From Actinomycetes bacterium (GTDB taxonomy: Bacteria > Actinomycetota > Actinomycetes > Streptosporangiales > Streptosporangiaceae), in NCBI GenBank assembly GCA_021793235.1, contig JAJYTD010000012.1, positions 1-64,000 on the forward strand: DNA of 64,000 nucleotides, given 5' to 3'. Both the position numbers and the translations under genes were made by a program. The first letter of the stretch is position 1; each line of letters begins with the position of its first letter. This document shows, piece after piece, positions 29,683 through 41,370 of this stretch. The notes below the pieces were generated by a model. That model ran no database searches. It was not told the DNA's origin and was given only the letters and a program-made list of their open reading frames with translations.

Positions 29683-30726
29683 ATGTCAGACAACATCCAC
29701 GCGGACGCGAACGAGCGCTGTGACGACGCCTTCGCGGACGCGGTCGGCCGGTCGGGGCGCGCATGCGCGCGGTCGGTCGATGCCTCCTCTCCACCGCGGG
29801 TCGTCGCGCTCGGCGGGGGGCATGGGCTGCACGCCTCCCTTTCGGCGCTGCGTCGGGTGACCACGGACGTCACCGCGGTGGTGACGGTCGCCGATGACGG
29901 CGGGTCCAGCGGGCGGTTGCGCCGGGAACTGGGGGTGCTTCCCCCCGGCGACCTGCGCATGGCGCTGGCCGCGCTCTGCGGAGACGACGAATGGGGCCAC
30001 ACCTGGAGTGAGGTGATCCAGCACCGCTTCCGCTCCGAGGGGGAGCTGCACGGCCACGCGGTGGGCAACCTGCTCATCGTCGCGTTATGGGAGCTGCTCG
30101 GCGATTCGGTGGCCGGGCTGGACTGGGTCGGCCAGCTGCTGGGCGCGCACGGGCGGGTGCTGCCGATGTCCTCGGTGCCGTTGGACATCGTCGCGAAGGT
30201 AGAGGGGGTCGACGAGGCGCGGCCGTTCGACGTCACGACGGTCCGCGGCCAGGTGGCCTGCGCCAGCACACGGGGGCGGGTGAAGTCGATCTCCCTGGTT
30301 CCCGAGATGCCGCCGGCGTCGCCGCAGGCGGTGAAAGCGGTGCGCGAAGCCGACTGGATCGTCTTCGGCCCGGGGTCCTGGTTCACCAGTGTGCTGCCCC
30401 ACCTGCTGGTGCCCGATCTTGCCGACGCTCTGGTCGCCAGCCGCGCGCGCAGGCTGGTGGCGCTGAACCTCTCCCCGCAGCGGGGCGAGACCGACGGGTT
30501 CAGTCCAGAGACCTATCTGGAGGTCCTCTCCGCGCACGCGCCGCGGTTGGGGGTGGACGTCGTGCTGGCCGACAGCGGCGCCGTAGAAGACACCGACCGG
30601 CTCAGCGAAGCGGCCGAGAAGCTCGGCGGCCGCCTGGTCCTCGCGGAGGTGAAAGCCCTCGACGGATCGCCGCGGCACGACCCCGACCGGCTGGCCGCGG
30701 CGTTCGACGAGATCTTCCGGAACTAA
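29683..30726 (+). CDS. yvcK: YvcK / CofD-like protein (gluconeogenesis factor family)
   Basis: A 347-residue protein with the family pattern VVALGGGHGLHASLSALR, VADDGGSSGRLRRELG, LPPGDLRMALAAL, GHAVGNLLIVAL and WIVFGPGSWFTSVLPHLL. YvcK-type proteins bind UDP-sugars and are linked to cell-wall metabolism and growth on gluconeogenic carbon. The N-terminal 40 residues are a polar extension. Start ATG 29683 is chosen by sequence; the ribosome site is weak, and a GTG at 29635 would add 16 residues. It follows rapZ by 137 bases, in the standard order. Confidence 0.92.
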   Translation: MSDNIHADANERCDDAFADAVGRSGRACARSVDASSPPRVVALGGGHGLHASLSALRRVTTDVTAVVTVADDGGSSGRLRRELGVLPPGDLRMALAALCGDDEWGHTWSEVIQHRFRSEGELHGHAVGNLLIVALWELLGDSVAGLDWVGQLLGAHGRVLPMSSVPLDIVAKVEGVDEARPFDVTTVRGQVACASTRGRVKSISLVPEMPPASPQAVKAVREADWIVFGPGSWFTSVLPHLLVPDLADALVASRARRLVALNLSPQRGETDGFSPETYLEVLSAHAPRLGVDVVLADSGAVEDTDRLSEAAEKLGGRLVLAEVKALDGSPRHDPDRLAAAFDEIFRN

Positions 30727-30774
30727 TGCGGGCGGCCCCGGTTGCCGGGGACCGATCAGGGTAGCCTCCCCGGC

Positions 30775-31155
30775 GTGGCGGAGCAGCGCATCAGTGTCCA
30801 GCGGGTCCACGACGTGGTGAAGGGCGAGGCGGACCCCCGGGGACGGGTCTTTCTGGTCGACCGGTTGTGGCCGCGCGGGGTGCGCAAGGAGGCGCTGGCT
30901 CTCGACGGCTGGCCGAAGGACGCCGCCCCCAGTTCGCAATTGCGCCGGTGGTTCGGGCACGACCCGGCACGGTGGGATGATTTCGCGGACCGCTATCACG
31001 CAGAACTCCAGTCCCGTCCCGAGGCACTGGAGCCGCTCCTTGCGGCGCTCGGTGAAGGGGCCGTCACCCTGCTGTACGCGGCTCGTGACACCGAGCACAA
31101 CAACGCCGTCGTGCTGCGCGACCACCTGCTGCATCTGTTCGAGCAGGGGCACTAG
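30775..31155 (+). CDS. DUF488 family protein
   Basis: A 126-residue protein showing the DUF488 pattern: VKGEADPRGRVFLVDRLWPRGVRKE near the start, LRRWFGHDPARWDDFADRYH in the middle and VTLLYAARDTEHNNAVVLRD at the end. The family is small, cytosolic and uncharacterised; RNA or nucleotide binding has been guessed because of its fold. It lies between yvcK and whiA, which are usually adjacent, so it seems to be an insertion in the block. Start GTG 30775 lacks a clear ribosome site. Confidence 0.85.
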   Translation: MAEQRISVQRVHDVVKGEADPRGRVFLVDRLWPRGVRKEALALDGWPKDAAPSSQLRRWFGHDPARWDDFADRYHAELQSRPEALEPLLAALGEGAVTLLYAARDTEHNNAVVLRDHLLHLFEQGH

Positions 31156-31380
31156 GGCGGACGGGTCCTCGGCGGTCCGGCCTTGGGCGGGCGGGGCGGC
31201 CGCGCGTTGCGCGGTACGGCCGTCCGAATGCGGAGAAGTCGGTCGCGGCTCGATCAGCGCGGGCGGACACGCGGCCACGGGCGTGGCCAACGGGCGCTGG
31301 GCCAGTAGTCTGCCACGAAAAGCGTGCAATCCATCGCGCGTCGCGGCGGCGGTGGCCGAGTGACAGGGGGGACGGCATCC

Positions 31381-32361
31381 ATGGCGATGACCGGCGTGGT
31401 GAAGGACGAGTTGAGTCGGCTGACCGTTCTCAAGCCATGTTGCCGGAAGGCCGAGGTCTCCACGATTCTCCGCTTCACCGGCGGGCTGCACCTGGTGAGC
31501 GGGCGTATCGTGATCGAAGCCGAACTCGACACCGGAGCGGCCGCGCGGCGGCTGCGCAAGGACATCTCCGAGGTGTTCGGCCACGAGTCCGAGGTCGTCG
31601 TCCTGTCTCCCAGCGGACTGCGCAAGGGCAACCGCTACGTCGTCCGGGTGATCAAGGACGGCGAGAGCCTGGCCCGGCAGACGGGGCTCATCGACAACAA
31701 CGGGCGACCGGTGCGCGGGCTGCCGCGGCACGTCGTCGCGGGCGGGGCCTGCGATGCCGAGTCGGCGTGGCGCGGCGCGTTCATCGCCCACGGGTCGCTG
31801 ACCGAGCCGGGGCGGTCGATGTCGCTGGAGGTCACATGTCCGGGGCCGGAAGCGGCGCTGGCGCTGGTGGGGGCGGCGCGGCGGCTGAAGGTGCACGCCA
31901 AGGCGCGCGAGGTGCGCGGTGTGGACCGCGTGGTGGTGCGCGACGGCGATTCCATCGGGGCGATGCTCACCCTGCTGGGGGCGCACCAGAGCGTGCTGGC
32001 CTGGGAGGAGCGGCGGATGCGCCGGGAGGTGCGGGCCACCGCCAATCGGCTGGCCAATTTCGACGATGCCAACCTGCGGCGCAGCGCCCGAGCCGCGGTG
32101 GCGGCGGGAGCGCGCGTGGAGCGCGCCCTGGAGATCCTGGGTGATGAGGCGCCCGAGCACCTGGTGGCGGCCGGCCGGTTGCGGCTGGCGCACAAGCAGG
32201 CGTCGCTGGAGGAGCTCGGGCAGTTGTCCTCGCCGCCGCTCACCAAGGACGCGATCGCGGGGCGCATCCGGCGGCTGCTCGCGATGGCCGACAAACGCGC
32301 CTGTGACCTGGGTATCCCCGGGACCGACGCGAATCTGACCCCGGACATGCTGGTTCCTTGA
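31381..32361 (+). CDS. whiA: Sporulation/cell-division regulator WhiA
   Basis: A 326-residue DNA-binding protein, the usual length for the family. The N-terminal LAGLIDADG-homing-endonuclease-like fold starts [20 protein letters not shown] and [18 protein letters not shown] middle segment carries [20 protein letters not shown]. The C-terminal HTH carries LPPHLxxAGRLRxxxPEASLxELG-like [20 protein letters not shown]. In Streptomyces it switches on division genes with WhiB during sporulation. I start at ATG 31381, with a G-run nine bases upstream. It is the last gene of the uvrC block and lies just before gap, the typical actinobacterial order. Confidence 0.95.
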   Translation: MAMTGVVKDELSRLTVLKPCCRKAEVSTILRFTGGLHLVSGRIVIEAELDTGAAARRLRKDISEVFGHESEVVVLSPSGLRKGNRYVVRVIKDGESLARQTGLIDNNGRPVRGLPRHVVAGGACDAESAWRGAFIAHGSLTEPGRSMSLEVTCPGPEAALALVGAARRLKVHAKAREVRGVDRVVVRDGDSIGAMLTLLGAHQSVLAWEERRMRREVRATANRLANFDDANLRRSARAAVAAGARVERALEILGDEAPEHLVAAGRLRLAHKQASLEELGQLSSPPLTKDAIAGRIRRLLAMADKRACDLGIPGTDANLTPDMLVP

Positions 32362-33805
<1,444 letters not shown>

Positions 33806-33837
33806 CCGGCACGCGAGCGCTACGACCGCGGGCGCCG

Positions 33838-33871
33838 GGCGGCGCCCCTTCCACTGTGAAGGGGCGCCGCC
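33838..33871 (+). terminator. Strong hairpin between gap and pgk
   Basis: A perfect 14-bp stem (33838-33851 with 33858-33871) with a six-base loop and no T-run. It could end part of the gap transcripts or stabilise its 3' end, giving more GapDH than Pgk. Confidence 0.6.
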
Positions 33872-33916
33872 GTGCGGTGCGCCCGATGTCCCGTCCCACC
33901 GGAAATGGAGAGCAGC

Positions 33917-35104
33917 ATGCGGACGATCGACGACCTCGACGTCTCGGGCAAGCGCGTGTTCGTCCGGGCCGATCTGAACGTGCCCCTCGACGGTGACCGC
34001 ATCACCGACGACGGCCGGATCCGGGCGAGCCTGCCCACCATCACCACGCTTCGCGAACGCGGCGCCCGCGTCATCGTCGCCGCCCACCTCGGCCGCCCCA
34101 AGGGCACGGCCGATCCCGCCTACTCCCTGCGCCCGGTCGCCGCGCGGCTGGGCGAGCTGCTCGGCGCAGAGGTCGCCTTCGCCACCGACACCGCCGGGGA
34201 GTCGGCCCGCGCCGTGAGCGCCGGCCTTGCCGACGGCCAGGTCGCGCTCGTGGAGAACCTGCGCTTCGAGCCGGGCGAGACCAGCAAGGACGACACCGAA
34301 CGCGGAGAGTTCGCCGACCGCCTCGCCCAGCTCGCCGACCTCTACGTCGGCGACGGCTTCGGCGCGGTGCACCGCAAACACGCGAGCGTCTACGATCTGC
34401 CGCAGCGGCTGCCGCACGCCGTCGGCGGGCTGGTGCTGACCGAGGTCGAGGTGCTGCGCAGGCTCACCTCCGCCCCCGAGCGGCCCTACGCTGTGGTCCT
34501 CGGCGGGTCCAAGGTCTCCGACAAGCTCGGCGTCATCGACAACCTCCTGGGCACCGCGGACCGCCTGCTCATCGGGGGCGGCATGGTCTTCACCTTCCTC
34601 AAGGCCAAGGGGCACGAGGTCGGGAGCAGTCTGCTGGAGACCGACCAGCTCGACACGGTCCGGGAGTACCTGGACCGCGCTGAGGAACAGGGAGTGGAGA
34701 TCGTGCTGCCGGTGGACGTCGTGGCCGCGGAGGCGTTCGCCGCCGACGCGCCGCACGACCCGGTCGACGTCGACGCCATCCCGGCCGACCGCATGGGCCT
34801 GGACATCGGCCCGAAGAGCCGGGAACTGTTCGCGGCCAAGCTGGCCGATGTCCGGACCGCCTTCTGGAACGGGCCCATGGGCGTCTTCGAGATGGAGCCG
34901 TACTCGCACGGCACGCGCGCGCTGGCGCAGGCCCTTATCGACTCTGGTGCGTTCACCGTGGTCGGCGGCGGCGACTCGGCCGCGGCCGTGCGCGCTCTGG
35001 GCTTCGACGAGGCGGCGTTCGGCCACATCTCCACGGGCGGCGGCGCCAGCCTGGAATACCTGGAGGGCAAGACGCTGCCCGGCATCGACGCCCTGGACGA
35101 CTGA
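33917..35104 (+). CDS. pgk: Phosphoglycerate kinase
   Basis: 395 residues with the family set: [14 protein letters not shown] near the N-terminus, [21 protein letters not shown] as [24 protein letters not shown] as [38 protein letters not shown] and [13 protein letters not shown] near the end. GGAGAG is five bases before the ATG at 33917. It follows gap by 111 bases and precedes tpiA by 71, each gap holding a hairpin. Confidence 0.97.
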   Translation: MRTIDDLDVSGKRVFVRADLNVPLDGDRITDDGRIRASLPTITTLRERGARVIVAAHLGRPKGTADPAYSLRPVAARLGELLGAEVAFATDTAGESARAVSAGLADGQVALVENLRFEPGETSKDDTERGEFADRLAQLADLYVGDGFGAVHRKHASVYDLPQRLPHAVGGLVLTEVEVLRRLTSAPERPYAVVLGGSKVSDKLGVIDNLLGTADRLLIGGGMVFTFLKAKGHEVGSSLLETDQLDTVREYLDRAEEQGVEIVLPVDVVAAEAFAADAPHDPVDVDAIPADRMGLDIGPKSRELFAAKLADVRTAFWNGPMGVFEMEPYSHGTRALAQALIDSGAFTVVGGGDSAAAVRALGFDEAAFGHISTGGGASLEYLEGKTLPGIDALDD

Positions 35105-35108
35105 TACG

Positions 35109-35143
35109 GCGCCCGCGGCGCGGACATGCCCGGCCGCGGGCGC
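35109..35143 (+). terminator. Hairpin between pgk and tpiA
   Basis: GCGCCCGCGG (35109-35118) pairs with CCGCGGGCGC (35134-35143). No T-run; likely an intercistronic processing or attenuating hairpin. Confidence 0.5.
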
Positions 35144-35175
35144 ACACCGGCATTGAATGGTTCGAGGAAACGACA

Positions 35176-35961
35176 ATGGCAGAGGCCAAGCGCAAGCCGC
35201 TGATCGCGGGTAACTGGAAGCTGAACAACAACCACCTTGAGGCCATCGCCCTGGTGCAGAAGATCGCGTTCTCCCTCAAGGACGCCGACTTCGACACCGC
35301 CGAGATCGTGGTGCTGCCGCCGTTCACCAGTCTGCGCAGCGTGCAGACCCTGGTCGACGGCGACAGGCTGAAGATCGGATACGGGGCGCAAGACATCTCC
35401 CAGCACGACAAGGGCGCCTACACCGGCGAGGTCTCCGGTGCGATGCTGGCCAAGCTCGACTGCTCCTACGTACTCGCCGGCCACTCCGAGCGTCGCGAAT
35501 ACCACAAAGAGGACGACGCGGTCGTCAACGCCAAGGTCAAGGCGGCCTTCGCCAACGGCATCACACCGATCCTGTGCCTGGGCGAAGGGCTGGACGTGCG
35601 CAAGGCGGGTGAGCAGGTGCCCCACACCCTCGCCCAGCTGGAGGGCGCGCTGAAGGAGGTCACGGCGGAGCAGGCGGCCCGCCTGGTCGTCGCCTACGAG
35701 CCCGTCTGGGCGATCGGAACCGGCGAGGTCGCCACGCCCGACGACGCCCAAGAGGTCTGCGGGGCACTGCGGGTGCGTCTCGGCGAGCTGTACTCTCCGG
35801 AGGTCTCCCGGCAGACCCGTATCCTCTACGGCGGTTCGGTAAAAGCCGACAACATCGCCGGGATCATGGCCAAGAGCGACGTCGACGGTGCTCTGGTGGG
35901 CGGCGCGAGCCTCAAGCCCGACGAGTTCGTCAAACTGGCCCGCCTGGGGGAGCAGGGCTGA
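35176..35961 (+). CDS. tpiA: Triosephosphate isomerase
   Basis: 261 residues. The catalytic residues are seen in GNWKLNNN (Lys), LAGHSERRE (His) and [13 protein letters not shown] (Glu, phosphate loop); [12 protein letters not shown] and GALVGGASL close the phosphate site. GAGGAA lies nine bases before the ATG. It follows pgk in the glycolysis cluster. Confidence 0.97.
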   Translation: MAEAKRKPLIAGNWKLNNNHLEAIALVQKIAFSLKDADFDTAEIVVLPPFTSLRSVQTLVDGDRLKIGYGAQDISQHDKGAYTGEVSGAMLAKLDCSYVLAGHSERREYHKEDDAVVNAKVKAAFANGITPILCLGEGLDVRKAGEQVPHTLAQLEGALKEVTAEQAARLVVAYEPVWAIGTGEVATPDDAQEVCGALRVRLGELYSPEVSRQTRILYGGSVKADNIAGIMAKSDVDGALVGGASLKPDEFVKLARLGEQG

Positions 35962-36202
35962 ACCATCCGGTCGGATGGTTTTATGTATCGGATCCGGCAC
36001 CGAGCGGTGCCCCGGTCGGGTTAGACTGCGCGCAAGGTTCTTTCCAGCAGTACACCTGTGCCCCCGCGGCACGCGGTAAAATCGCAAACTGTCCCCCGGT
36101 CCCTCCTCCGCCGGGCCCTTGGCCCAGCCGAGCGGCGAGTACGCGGTCTTGGGGCCCAAGGTCGTCAATTCCCCTCGTCGGGGTCGAGTTACGGGTGAGC
36201 GT

Positions 36203-36439
36203 GTGATCCTCGGTCTGTCCATTGTCGTGATGCTCAGTAGCGTGCTGCTGATCCTGATGGTGCTCCTCCACAAGGGCAAGGGCGGCGGCCTTTCCGACCT
36301 TTTCGGTGGCGGCGTCACGTCCTCGCTGGGCGGATCGTCGGTGGTGGAACGCAACCTCGACCGGCTGACGATCGCTACGGGCCTCGTGTGGATCGTCTGC
36401 GTCGTTGTGCTCGGTCTGCTGATCAACCGGGGAGCGTAG
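36203..36439 (+). CDS. secG: Preprotein translocase subunit SecG
   Basis: A 78-residue protein with two membrane helices (LGLSIVVMLSSVLLILMVLL and IATGLVWIVCVVVLGLLI) joined by KGKGGGLSDLFGGGVTSS, the conserved SecG loop. The GTG start at 36203 gives the family length; GGGTGAG is just upstream. It lies downstream of tpiA and before rbpA, as in other actinomycetes. Confidence 0.93.
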   Translation: MILGLSIVVMLSSVLLILMVLLHKGKGGGLSDLFGGGVTSSLGGSSVVERNLDRLTIATGLVWIVCVVVLGLLINRGA

Positions 36440-36445
36440 TCAGTC

Positions 36446-36474
36446 CATGCCCGTGCCCGAGCGGCACGGGCATG
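36446..36474 (+). terminator. secG terminator hairpin
   Basis: CATGCCCGTGCC (36446-36457) pairs perfectly with GGCACGGGCATG (36463-36474) across a five-base loop. It follows the secG stop by seven bases. Confidence 0.75.
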
Positions 36475-36552
36475 CGTGTTCCGCACCATGCCGCCGTGCG
36501 GACCATGCACAAGGTTCCCCCGAGCGGGGCATGTCCGCCAAAGGAGTTATTC

Positions 36553-36924
36553 GTGGGTAGTGGAAGCGCCATCCGAGGCAGCCGAGTCGGTGCCGGTCCG
36601 ATGGGCGAGGCCGAGCGCGGGGAGTCCGCTCCGCGTATCCGGGTCCCGTTCTACTGCGCCAACAAACACGAGGTCGTGCCGAGTTTCGCCCACGAGGCCG
36701 CGGTCCCCGACGAGTGGGACTGCCCGCGATGCGGATTCCCCGCCGGCAAGGACCCGCAGAACCCCCCGGCCCCGCCCCGCACCGAGCCCTACAAGACGCA
36801 CCTGGCCTATGTGAAGGAGCGCCGGAGCGAGGAGGAAGGGCGGATGATCCTCGACGAGGCCCTCGCCAAACTCCGCGCGGACCGTGCCGAGGTCGAGGCC
36901 TACATGGAGGCCAACGCGAACTGA
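36553..36924 (+). CDS. rbpA: RNA polymerase-binding protein RbpA
   Basis: A 123-residue transcription factor found only in Actinobacteria, which activates the sigma-A-type holoenzyme. After a basic N-terminal arm comes FYCANKHEVVPSFAHEAAVPDEWDCPRCG, the RbpA core with its Zn-site Cys and His, then KTHLAYVKERRSEEEG, whose C-terminal helix binds sigma. AAGGAG is six bases before the GTG at 36553. In many actinomycetes pgl-opcA-zwf lie nearby; here 25 kb intervenes. Confidence 0.95.
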   Translation: MGSGSAIRGSRVGAGPMGEAERGESAPRIRVPFYCANKHEVVPSFAHEAAVPDEWDCPRCGFPAGKDPQNPPAPPRTEPYKTHLAYVKERRSEEEGRMILDEALAKLRADRAEVEAYMEANAN

Positions 36925-36944
36925 CCCGGCACGCCGCACCACGG

Positions 36945-37706
36945 TCAATCCGGGTTCCGGCCGCTCAGCCTTCGGGTCAGTTCCGCGGCGGCGCCGCGGG
37001 CGCCGGAGGCGAGGGCGCCGTGAGGCACCGGCCGGGAGCTGGGAACCGTCAGGCTGATAGCTGCGGCGGGAGCGCCGTTGTGGTCGAACGCCGCGGCGGC
37101 CACCGACGAGAATCCTTCGGTCACCAGCCCCTCCTCAACACAGAAGCCCTGGCTCCGCTCCCGGGCGAGCAGCTCGCGTAGTTCACCGGGGGCCGCCGGG
37201 CCGCGTCCGGTCCGGTCGACGAAATTCTCCGCCGCGGGATAGAGCGCTCGGACCTGGGCGCGGGGCAGGTGCATGAGCAGAGCCCGTCCCGACGCGGTGA
37301 GATGGGCCGGCAGGCGCACCCCCACACCGGTGATGAGCGTCGGCGCGTGCGGCGGCTGCTCCTTGAGCAGGTACAGGGTTTCGGCGCCGTGCAGCACGCC
37401 CAGGTGCGCGGTCGCACCGGTCTCGGCGCTGAGCCGCTGCAGCAGCGGGCGGGCCAGCCGTTCCAGCGGGCCGTGCCGCAAAAACGCCGAACCGATCTCG
37501 AACGCCGCCACACCCAGCCCCCAACGGCGCTCCTCGGGCAGGTGAATGACGAACTCCTCCTCGGCCATGGCCTCCAGGAGCTGGTAGACGCTGGACCGCG
37601 GCAGCCCCAACCCGGCCGCGATGGCCGAGGCCGAGACCGGGCCGGGCCGTGTCGCCAGGAACCGGAGGAGCCGCAGTGTCCGGGTGGCGGCCGGAACGTG
37701 GGACAT
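36945..37706 (-). CDS. IclR-family transcriptional regulator (probable hut regulator)
   Basis: 253 residues. The N-terminal winged helix shows LRLLRFLATRPGPVSASAIA and GLGLPRSSVYQLLEAMAEE. The ligand domain contains TAHLGVLHGAETLYLLKEQ, ASGRALLMHLP and GFCVEEGLVTEGFSSVAAA, the IclR effector pocket. It is divergent from hutH, which is 343 bases away, with a 20-bp near-palindrome in the gap, so control of histidine use by urocanate or histidine is the simplest reading. This is inference from position. Confidence 0.85.
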   Translation of the reverse strand: MSHVPAATRTLRLLRFLATRPGPVSASAIAAGLGLPRSSVYQLLEAMAEEEFVIHLPEERRWGLGVAAFEIGSAFLRHGPLERLARPLLQRLSAETGATAHLGVLHGAETLYLLKEQPPHAPTLITGVGVRLPAHLTASGRALLMHLPRAQVRALYPAAENFVDRTGRGPAAPGELRELLARERSQGFCVEEGLVTEGFSSVAAAAFDHNGAPAAAISLTVPSSRPVPHGALASGARGAAAELTRRLSGRNPD

Positions 37707-37799
37707 GCCGCAATTCTGGCAGCCCCGGGTCCGGACGGATCGGGAACCGCTGCCCCCGCTTCACTTTCTGGCGAACCGGTCCGTGCCCGGGGTGTCGGT

Positions 37800-37855
37800 G
37801 ATCTCGGGATGACTTCCCTCTCACTGGCGCGCGAGGGGGAAGTCGTCCCGAGATC
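37800..37855. repeat. 23-bp inverted repeat between iclR and hutH
   Basis: Arms 37800-37822 and 37833-37855 match at 21 of 23 positions around a ten-base loop. Because the flanking genes diverge, this is not a terminator of either. It may be a dispersed palindromic element or a regulatory hairpin. Confidence 0.7.
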
Positions 37856-37977
37856 GGCGGGGCTGCTGTCGTGTCCGGCGGCACGCCGGCATTCCTCGCT
37901 TCGCTCGGGATGCCCCATTGCCGCAACCCCGTGACCGCCCCGCCGACATAGAAGCGTCAGCGTAGGAGAGCCTTCGG

Positions 37978-37997
37978 CTGTCTGAGATATCGGACAG
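37978..37997. promoter_or_regulatory. Candidate IclR operator upstream of hutH
   Basis: A 20-base near-palindrome (CTGTC...GACAG ends, 16 of 20 symmetrical) lies 53 bases before hutH. Its size and location suit a dimeric regulator such as the divergent IclR protein. No test is possible here. Confidence 0.4.
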
Positions 37998-38049
37998 AAC
38001 CCGTGCGGCGGATCTCGCTCCCGGGCCGCGGAACGCGTGCAATGGGGGT

Positions 38050-39594
38050 ATGACCACCTCGTCCGATATCCGGATCGGCCGTGAGCCGCTGACCCCCGCC
38101 GACGTCGTCGCCGTTGCCCGCGGGGACGCCCGTGTGCACATCACCGAGGACGCGCGTACGGCGCTGGACAAAGGGCGGCAGCGTGTCCGGGCGCTGGCGG
38201 CCGGAGAGCTTCCGGCCTACGGGATCAGCACCGGCTTCGGCGCGCTGGCCACCCGGCACATCGCGCCGGAGCTGCGCGCCCGACTGCAGCGCTCCCTCAT
38301 CCGCTCGCATGCGGCCGGCGCGGGCGCCGAGGTCGAACGCGAGGTCGTACGTGCGCTGATGCTGCTCAGATTGCGCACACTGGCCTCCGGCGGCACCGGT
38401 GTCCAGGCGGTGACCGCCGAGGCGCTCGCCGGCATGCTCAACGCGGGCATCACCCCTGTTGTGCACGAGTACGGCAGCCTCGGCTGCTCCGGCGACCTCG
38501 CCCCACTGGCCCACGTCGCGCTCGCCCTGATGGGGGAGGGAGACGTCCGCGACGCCGACGGCGCCCTCGGCCCCGCCGCCACCGCCCTGCACAGCGCCGG
38601 CCTGGAGCCGGTCGAGCTCTCGGCCAAGGAGGGGCTCGCCCTCATCAACGGCACCGACGGCATGCTCGGCATGCTGCTGCTGGCCTGCGACGACCTGAAC
38701 CGGCTGGTGCGGGTCGCCGATATCACCGCCGCGATGAGCGTCGAGGCGCTGCTGGGCACCGACCGCGTCTTCGCCGCCGACCTGCAGGCGCTGCGCCCCC
38801 ACCCGGGCCAGGCAGCGGCGGCGGCCAACATGCGGGCGCTGCTGGCGGGCTCGCCCATCGTCGCCTCCCACCGCGGTCCGGAGTGCTCCAGGGTGCAGGA
38901 CGCCTACTCGCTGCGCTGCGCCCCCCAGGTCGCCGGGGCCGTCCGCGACACCCTCGCCCACGCCGAGACCGTGGCCGGGCGCGAGCTCGCCGCCGTCATC
39001 GACAACCCCGTGGTCACCGACGACGGACGGGTGGAGTCCAACGGCAACTTCCACGGCGCGCCGGTGGCCTACGTCCTCGACTTTTTGGCCGTCGCAGTCG
39101 CCGACCTGGCCTCCATCGCCGAGCGCCGCACCGACCGGATGCTCGACGTGGCCCGGTCCCAGGGCCTGCCCGCGTTCCTCGCGGATGATCCCGGGGTCGA
39201 CTCCGGCCATATGATCGCCCAGTACACCCAGGCCGCGATCGTCTCAGAACTCAAGCGCCTGGCGGTGCCGGCGAGCGTCGATTCCATCCCGAGTTCGGCC
39301 ATGCAGGAGGACCACGTCTCCATGGGATGGGCGGCCGCGCGCAAACTCCGCCGTGCCGTCGACGGTCTCACCGACGTCCTCGCCGTCGAACTCATCACCG
39401 CAGCCCGCGCTCTGGACCTGCGCTCCCCGTTGGATCCCGGGCCGGCGACCGCCGCCGTCCGCGCCACCGTCCGCACACAGGTGCCCGGACCAGGGCCCGA
39501 CCGCCACCTGGCCCCCGAGATCGCCGCGGCCGCCACCCTCATCCGCGACGGGTCTGTTCTGGCCGCCGCGCGATCTGCGACCGCACTCGCCTGA
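38050..39594 (+). CDS. hutH: Histidine ammonia-lyase
   Basis: Deaminates histidine to urocanate. 514 residues with [14 protein letters not shown] near residue 58, the MIO-forming triad in [18 protein letters not shown] (Cys-Ser-Gly instead of the usual Ala-Ser-Gly, as reported for streptomycete enzymes), and [14 protein letters not shown]. The ATG has only a G-run two bases away, so the start is by homology. First gene of the hut operon; 17 bases separate it from hutU. Confidence 0.95.
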   Translation: MTTSSDIRIGREPLTPADVVAVARGDARVHITEDARTALDKGRQRVRALAAGELPAYGISTGFGALATRHIAPELRARLQRSLIRSHAAGAGAEVEREVVRALMLLRLRTLASGGTGVQAVTAEALAGMLNAGITPVVHEYGSLGCSGDLAPLAHVALALMGEGDVRDADGALGPAATALHSAGLEPVELSAKEGLALINGTDGMLGMLLLACDDLNRLVRVADITAAMSVEALLGTDRVFAADLQALRPHPGQAAAAANMRALLAGSPIVASHRGPECSRVQDAYSLRCAPQVAGAVRDTLAHAETVAGRELAAVIDNPVVTDDGRVESNGNFHGAPVAYVLDFLAVAVADLASIAERRTDRMLDVARSQGLPAFLADDPGVDSGHMIAQYTQAAIVSELKRLAVPASVDSIPSSAMQEDHVSMGWAAARKLRRAVDGLTDVLAVELITAARALDLRSPLDPGPATAAVRATVRTQVPGPGPDRHLAPEIAAAATLIRDGSVLAAARSATALA

Positions 39595-39611
39595 CACGGA
39601 AAGGGACCGCA

Positions 39612-41324
39612 TTGACGACTCCGAACGACGCCGGGAGGCCGCGCCTGGTCCGCGCACCACGGGGCACGGCCATCTCCGCAAAGGGCTGGCAGCAGGAAGC
39701 CGCGCTGCGCATGCTGCACAACAACCTCGACCCCGAGGTCGCCGAACGCCCCGACGACCTCGTCGTCTACGGCGGCACCGGCCGGGCGGCACGCGACTGG
39801 GCCGCCTTCGACCGGATCAGCGCATCACTGCGCGACCTGGCCGACGACGAGACGCTGCTGGTGCAGTCCGGCCGCCCTGTGGGGATCATGCGCACGCACG
39901 AATGGGCACCGCGGGTGCTCATCGCCAACAGCAACCTGGTGGGCGACTGGGCGAACTGGGAGGAGTTCCGCCGCCTGGAGTCGCTGGGCCTGACCATGTA
40001 CGGGCAGATGACGGCGGGATCCTGGATCTACATCGGTACCCAGGGCATCCTCCAGGGCACCTACGAGACCTTCGGCGCGGTGGCGGCCAAGCGTTTCGCG
40101 GGCACCCTCGCCGGGACCATCACGCTCACAGCCGGGCTCGGCGGCATGGGCGGCGCCCAGCCCCTGGCCGTCACCATGAACGGCGGCGCGGTCATCGCCG
40201 TCGAATGCGACCCCGCCCGGATCGATCGCCGTATCCAACACCGCTACCTCGACGTGCGCACCGACGATATCGACGAGGCCCTGCGGCTCGCAGTGGAGGC
40301 GCGCGACGCCCGCCGCCCGCTCTCCATCGGCCTGCTGGGCAACGCCGCCGAGGTCGTCCCCGAACTGCTGCGCCGCGGTGCGCCCGTCGACATCGTCACC
40401 GACCAGACCTCCGCGCACGACCCGCTCTCCTACCTGCCCGTCGGCGTGGACGTCGGTGTATGGCGCTCCTATGCCGCGGCCAGGCCCGAAGAGTTCACCC
40501 GGCGCGCCCGCGAGTCGATGGCCGCTCACGTCGAGGCCATGGTCGGCTTCGCCGACGCGGGAGCCGAGGTGTTCGACTACGGAAACTCCATCCGGGGGGA
40601 GGCGCGAACCGCCGGGTACGGACGCGCCTTCGACTTCCCCGGGTTCGTCCCCGCTTACATCCGCCCGTTGTTCTGCGAGGGCAAGGGGCCGTTCCGGTGG
40701 GCGGCGCTGTCGGGAGACCCCGAAGACATCACCCGCACCGACCGGGCCGTCCTCGACCTCTTTCCGGACAACGAGCATCTGACGCGCTGGATCCGGATGG
40801 CGGGGGAGAAGGTCGCCTTCCAGGGGCTTCCCGCCCGTATCTGCTGGCTGGGCCAGGGAGAACGGGCCGCGGCCGGTCTGCGGTTCAACGAGCTGGTCGC
40901 CTCCGGCGAGGTCAGCGCGCCGCTGGCCATCGGCCGAGACCACCTGGACACCGGGTCGGTGGCCTCGCCCTACCGCGAGACCGAGGCGATGCTGGACGGG
41001 TCTGATGCCATCGCCGACTGGCCGCTGCTCAACGCCCTGGTCAACACGGCGTCCGGGGCGTCGTGGGTCTCCATCCACCACGGCGGCGGGGTGGGCATGG
41101 GACGCTCCGTCCACGCAGGCCAGGTCAGCGTCGCCGACGGCACCACGGCAGCAGCGCTCAAGCTGGAGCGGGTCCTTGCCAACGACCCGGCAACAGGCGT
41201 TATCCGGCACGTCGACGCCGGCTATCCCGAAGCCGAGGCGGTGGCGCGGCGGCACGGACTCCGCGTTCCGATGCGAGAGGAGGGCGGCGAACCCGGGACC
41301 ACCGCACCGACCGGATCCAGGTGA
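39612..41324 (+). CDS. hutU: Urocanate hydratase
   Basis: 570 residues. The NAD site is [20 protein letters not shown], and other family motifs are [12 protein letters not shown] near the start, [31 protein letters not shown] and [17 protein letters not shown]. It converts urocanate to imidazolone propionate. The TTG start at 39612 is supported by AAGGGA upstream and by the position just after hutH. Codon-level overlaps suggest one transcript through hutI. Confidence 0.94.
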   Translation: MTTPNDAGRPRLVRAPRGTAISAKGWQQEAALRMLHNNLDPEVAERPDDLVVYGGTGRAARDWAAFDRISASLRDLADDETLLVQSGRPVGIMRTHEWAPRVLIANSNLVGDWANWEEFRRLESLGLTMYGQMTAGSWIYIGTQGILQGTYETFGAVAAKRFAGTLAGTITLTAGLGGMGGAQPLAVTMNGGAVIAVECDPARIDRRIQHRYLDVRTDDIDEALRLAVEARDARRPLSIGLLGNAAEVVPELLRRGAPVDIVTDQTSAHDPLSYLPVGVDVGVWRSYAAARPEEFTRRARESMAAHVEAMVGFADAGAEVFDYGNSIRGEARTAGYGRAFDFPGFVPAYIRPLFCEGKGPFRWAALSGDPEDITRTDRAVLDLFPDNEHLTRWIRMAGEKVAFQGLPARICWLGQGERAAAGLRFNELVASGEVSAPLAIGRDHLDTGSVASPYRETEAMLDGSDAIADWPLLNALVNTASGASWVSIHHGGGVGMGRSVHAGQVSVADGTTAAALKLERVLANDPATGVIRHVDAGYPEAEAVARRHGLRVPMREEGGEPGTTAPTGSR

Positions 41325-41370
41325 AGGCAACGGTGCTTCGGCAGAGGCGAAAAGACGAGAGCGGGGAGCG

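Noticed and set aside
31381-32361. LAGLIDADG-like fold as a homing endonuclease
   Set aside because: It is the domesticated WhiA fold, in its conserved genomic place, with a C-terminal HTH.
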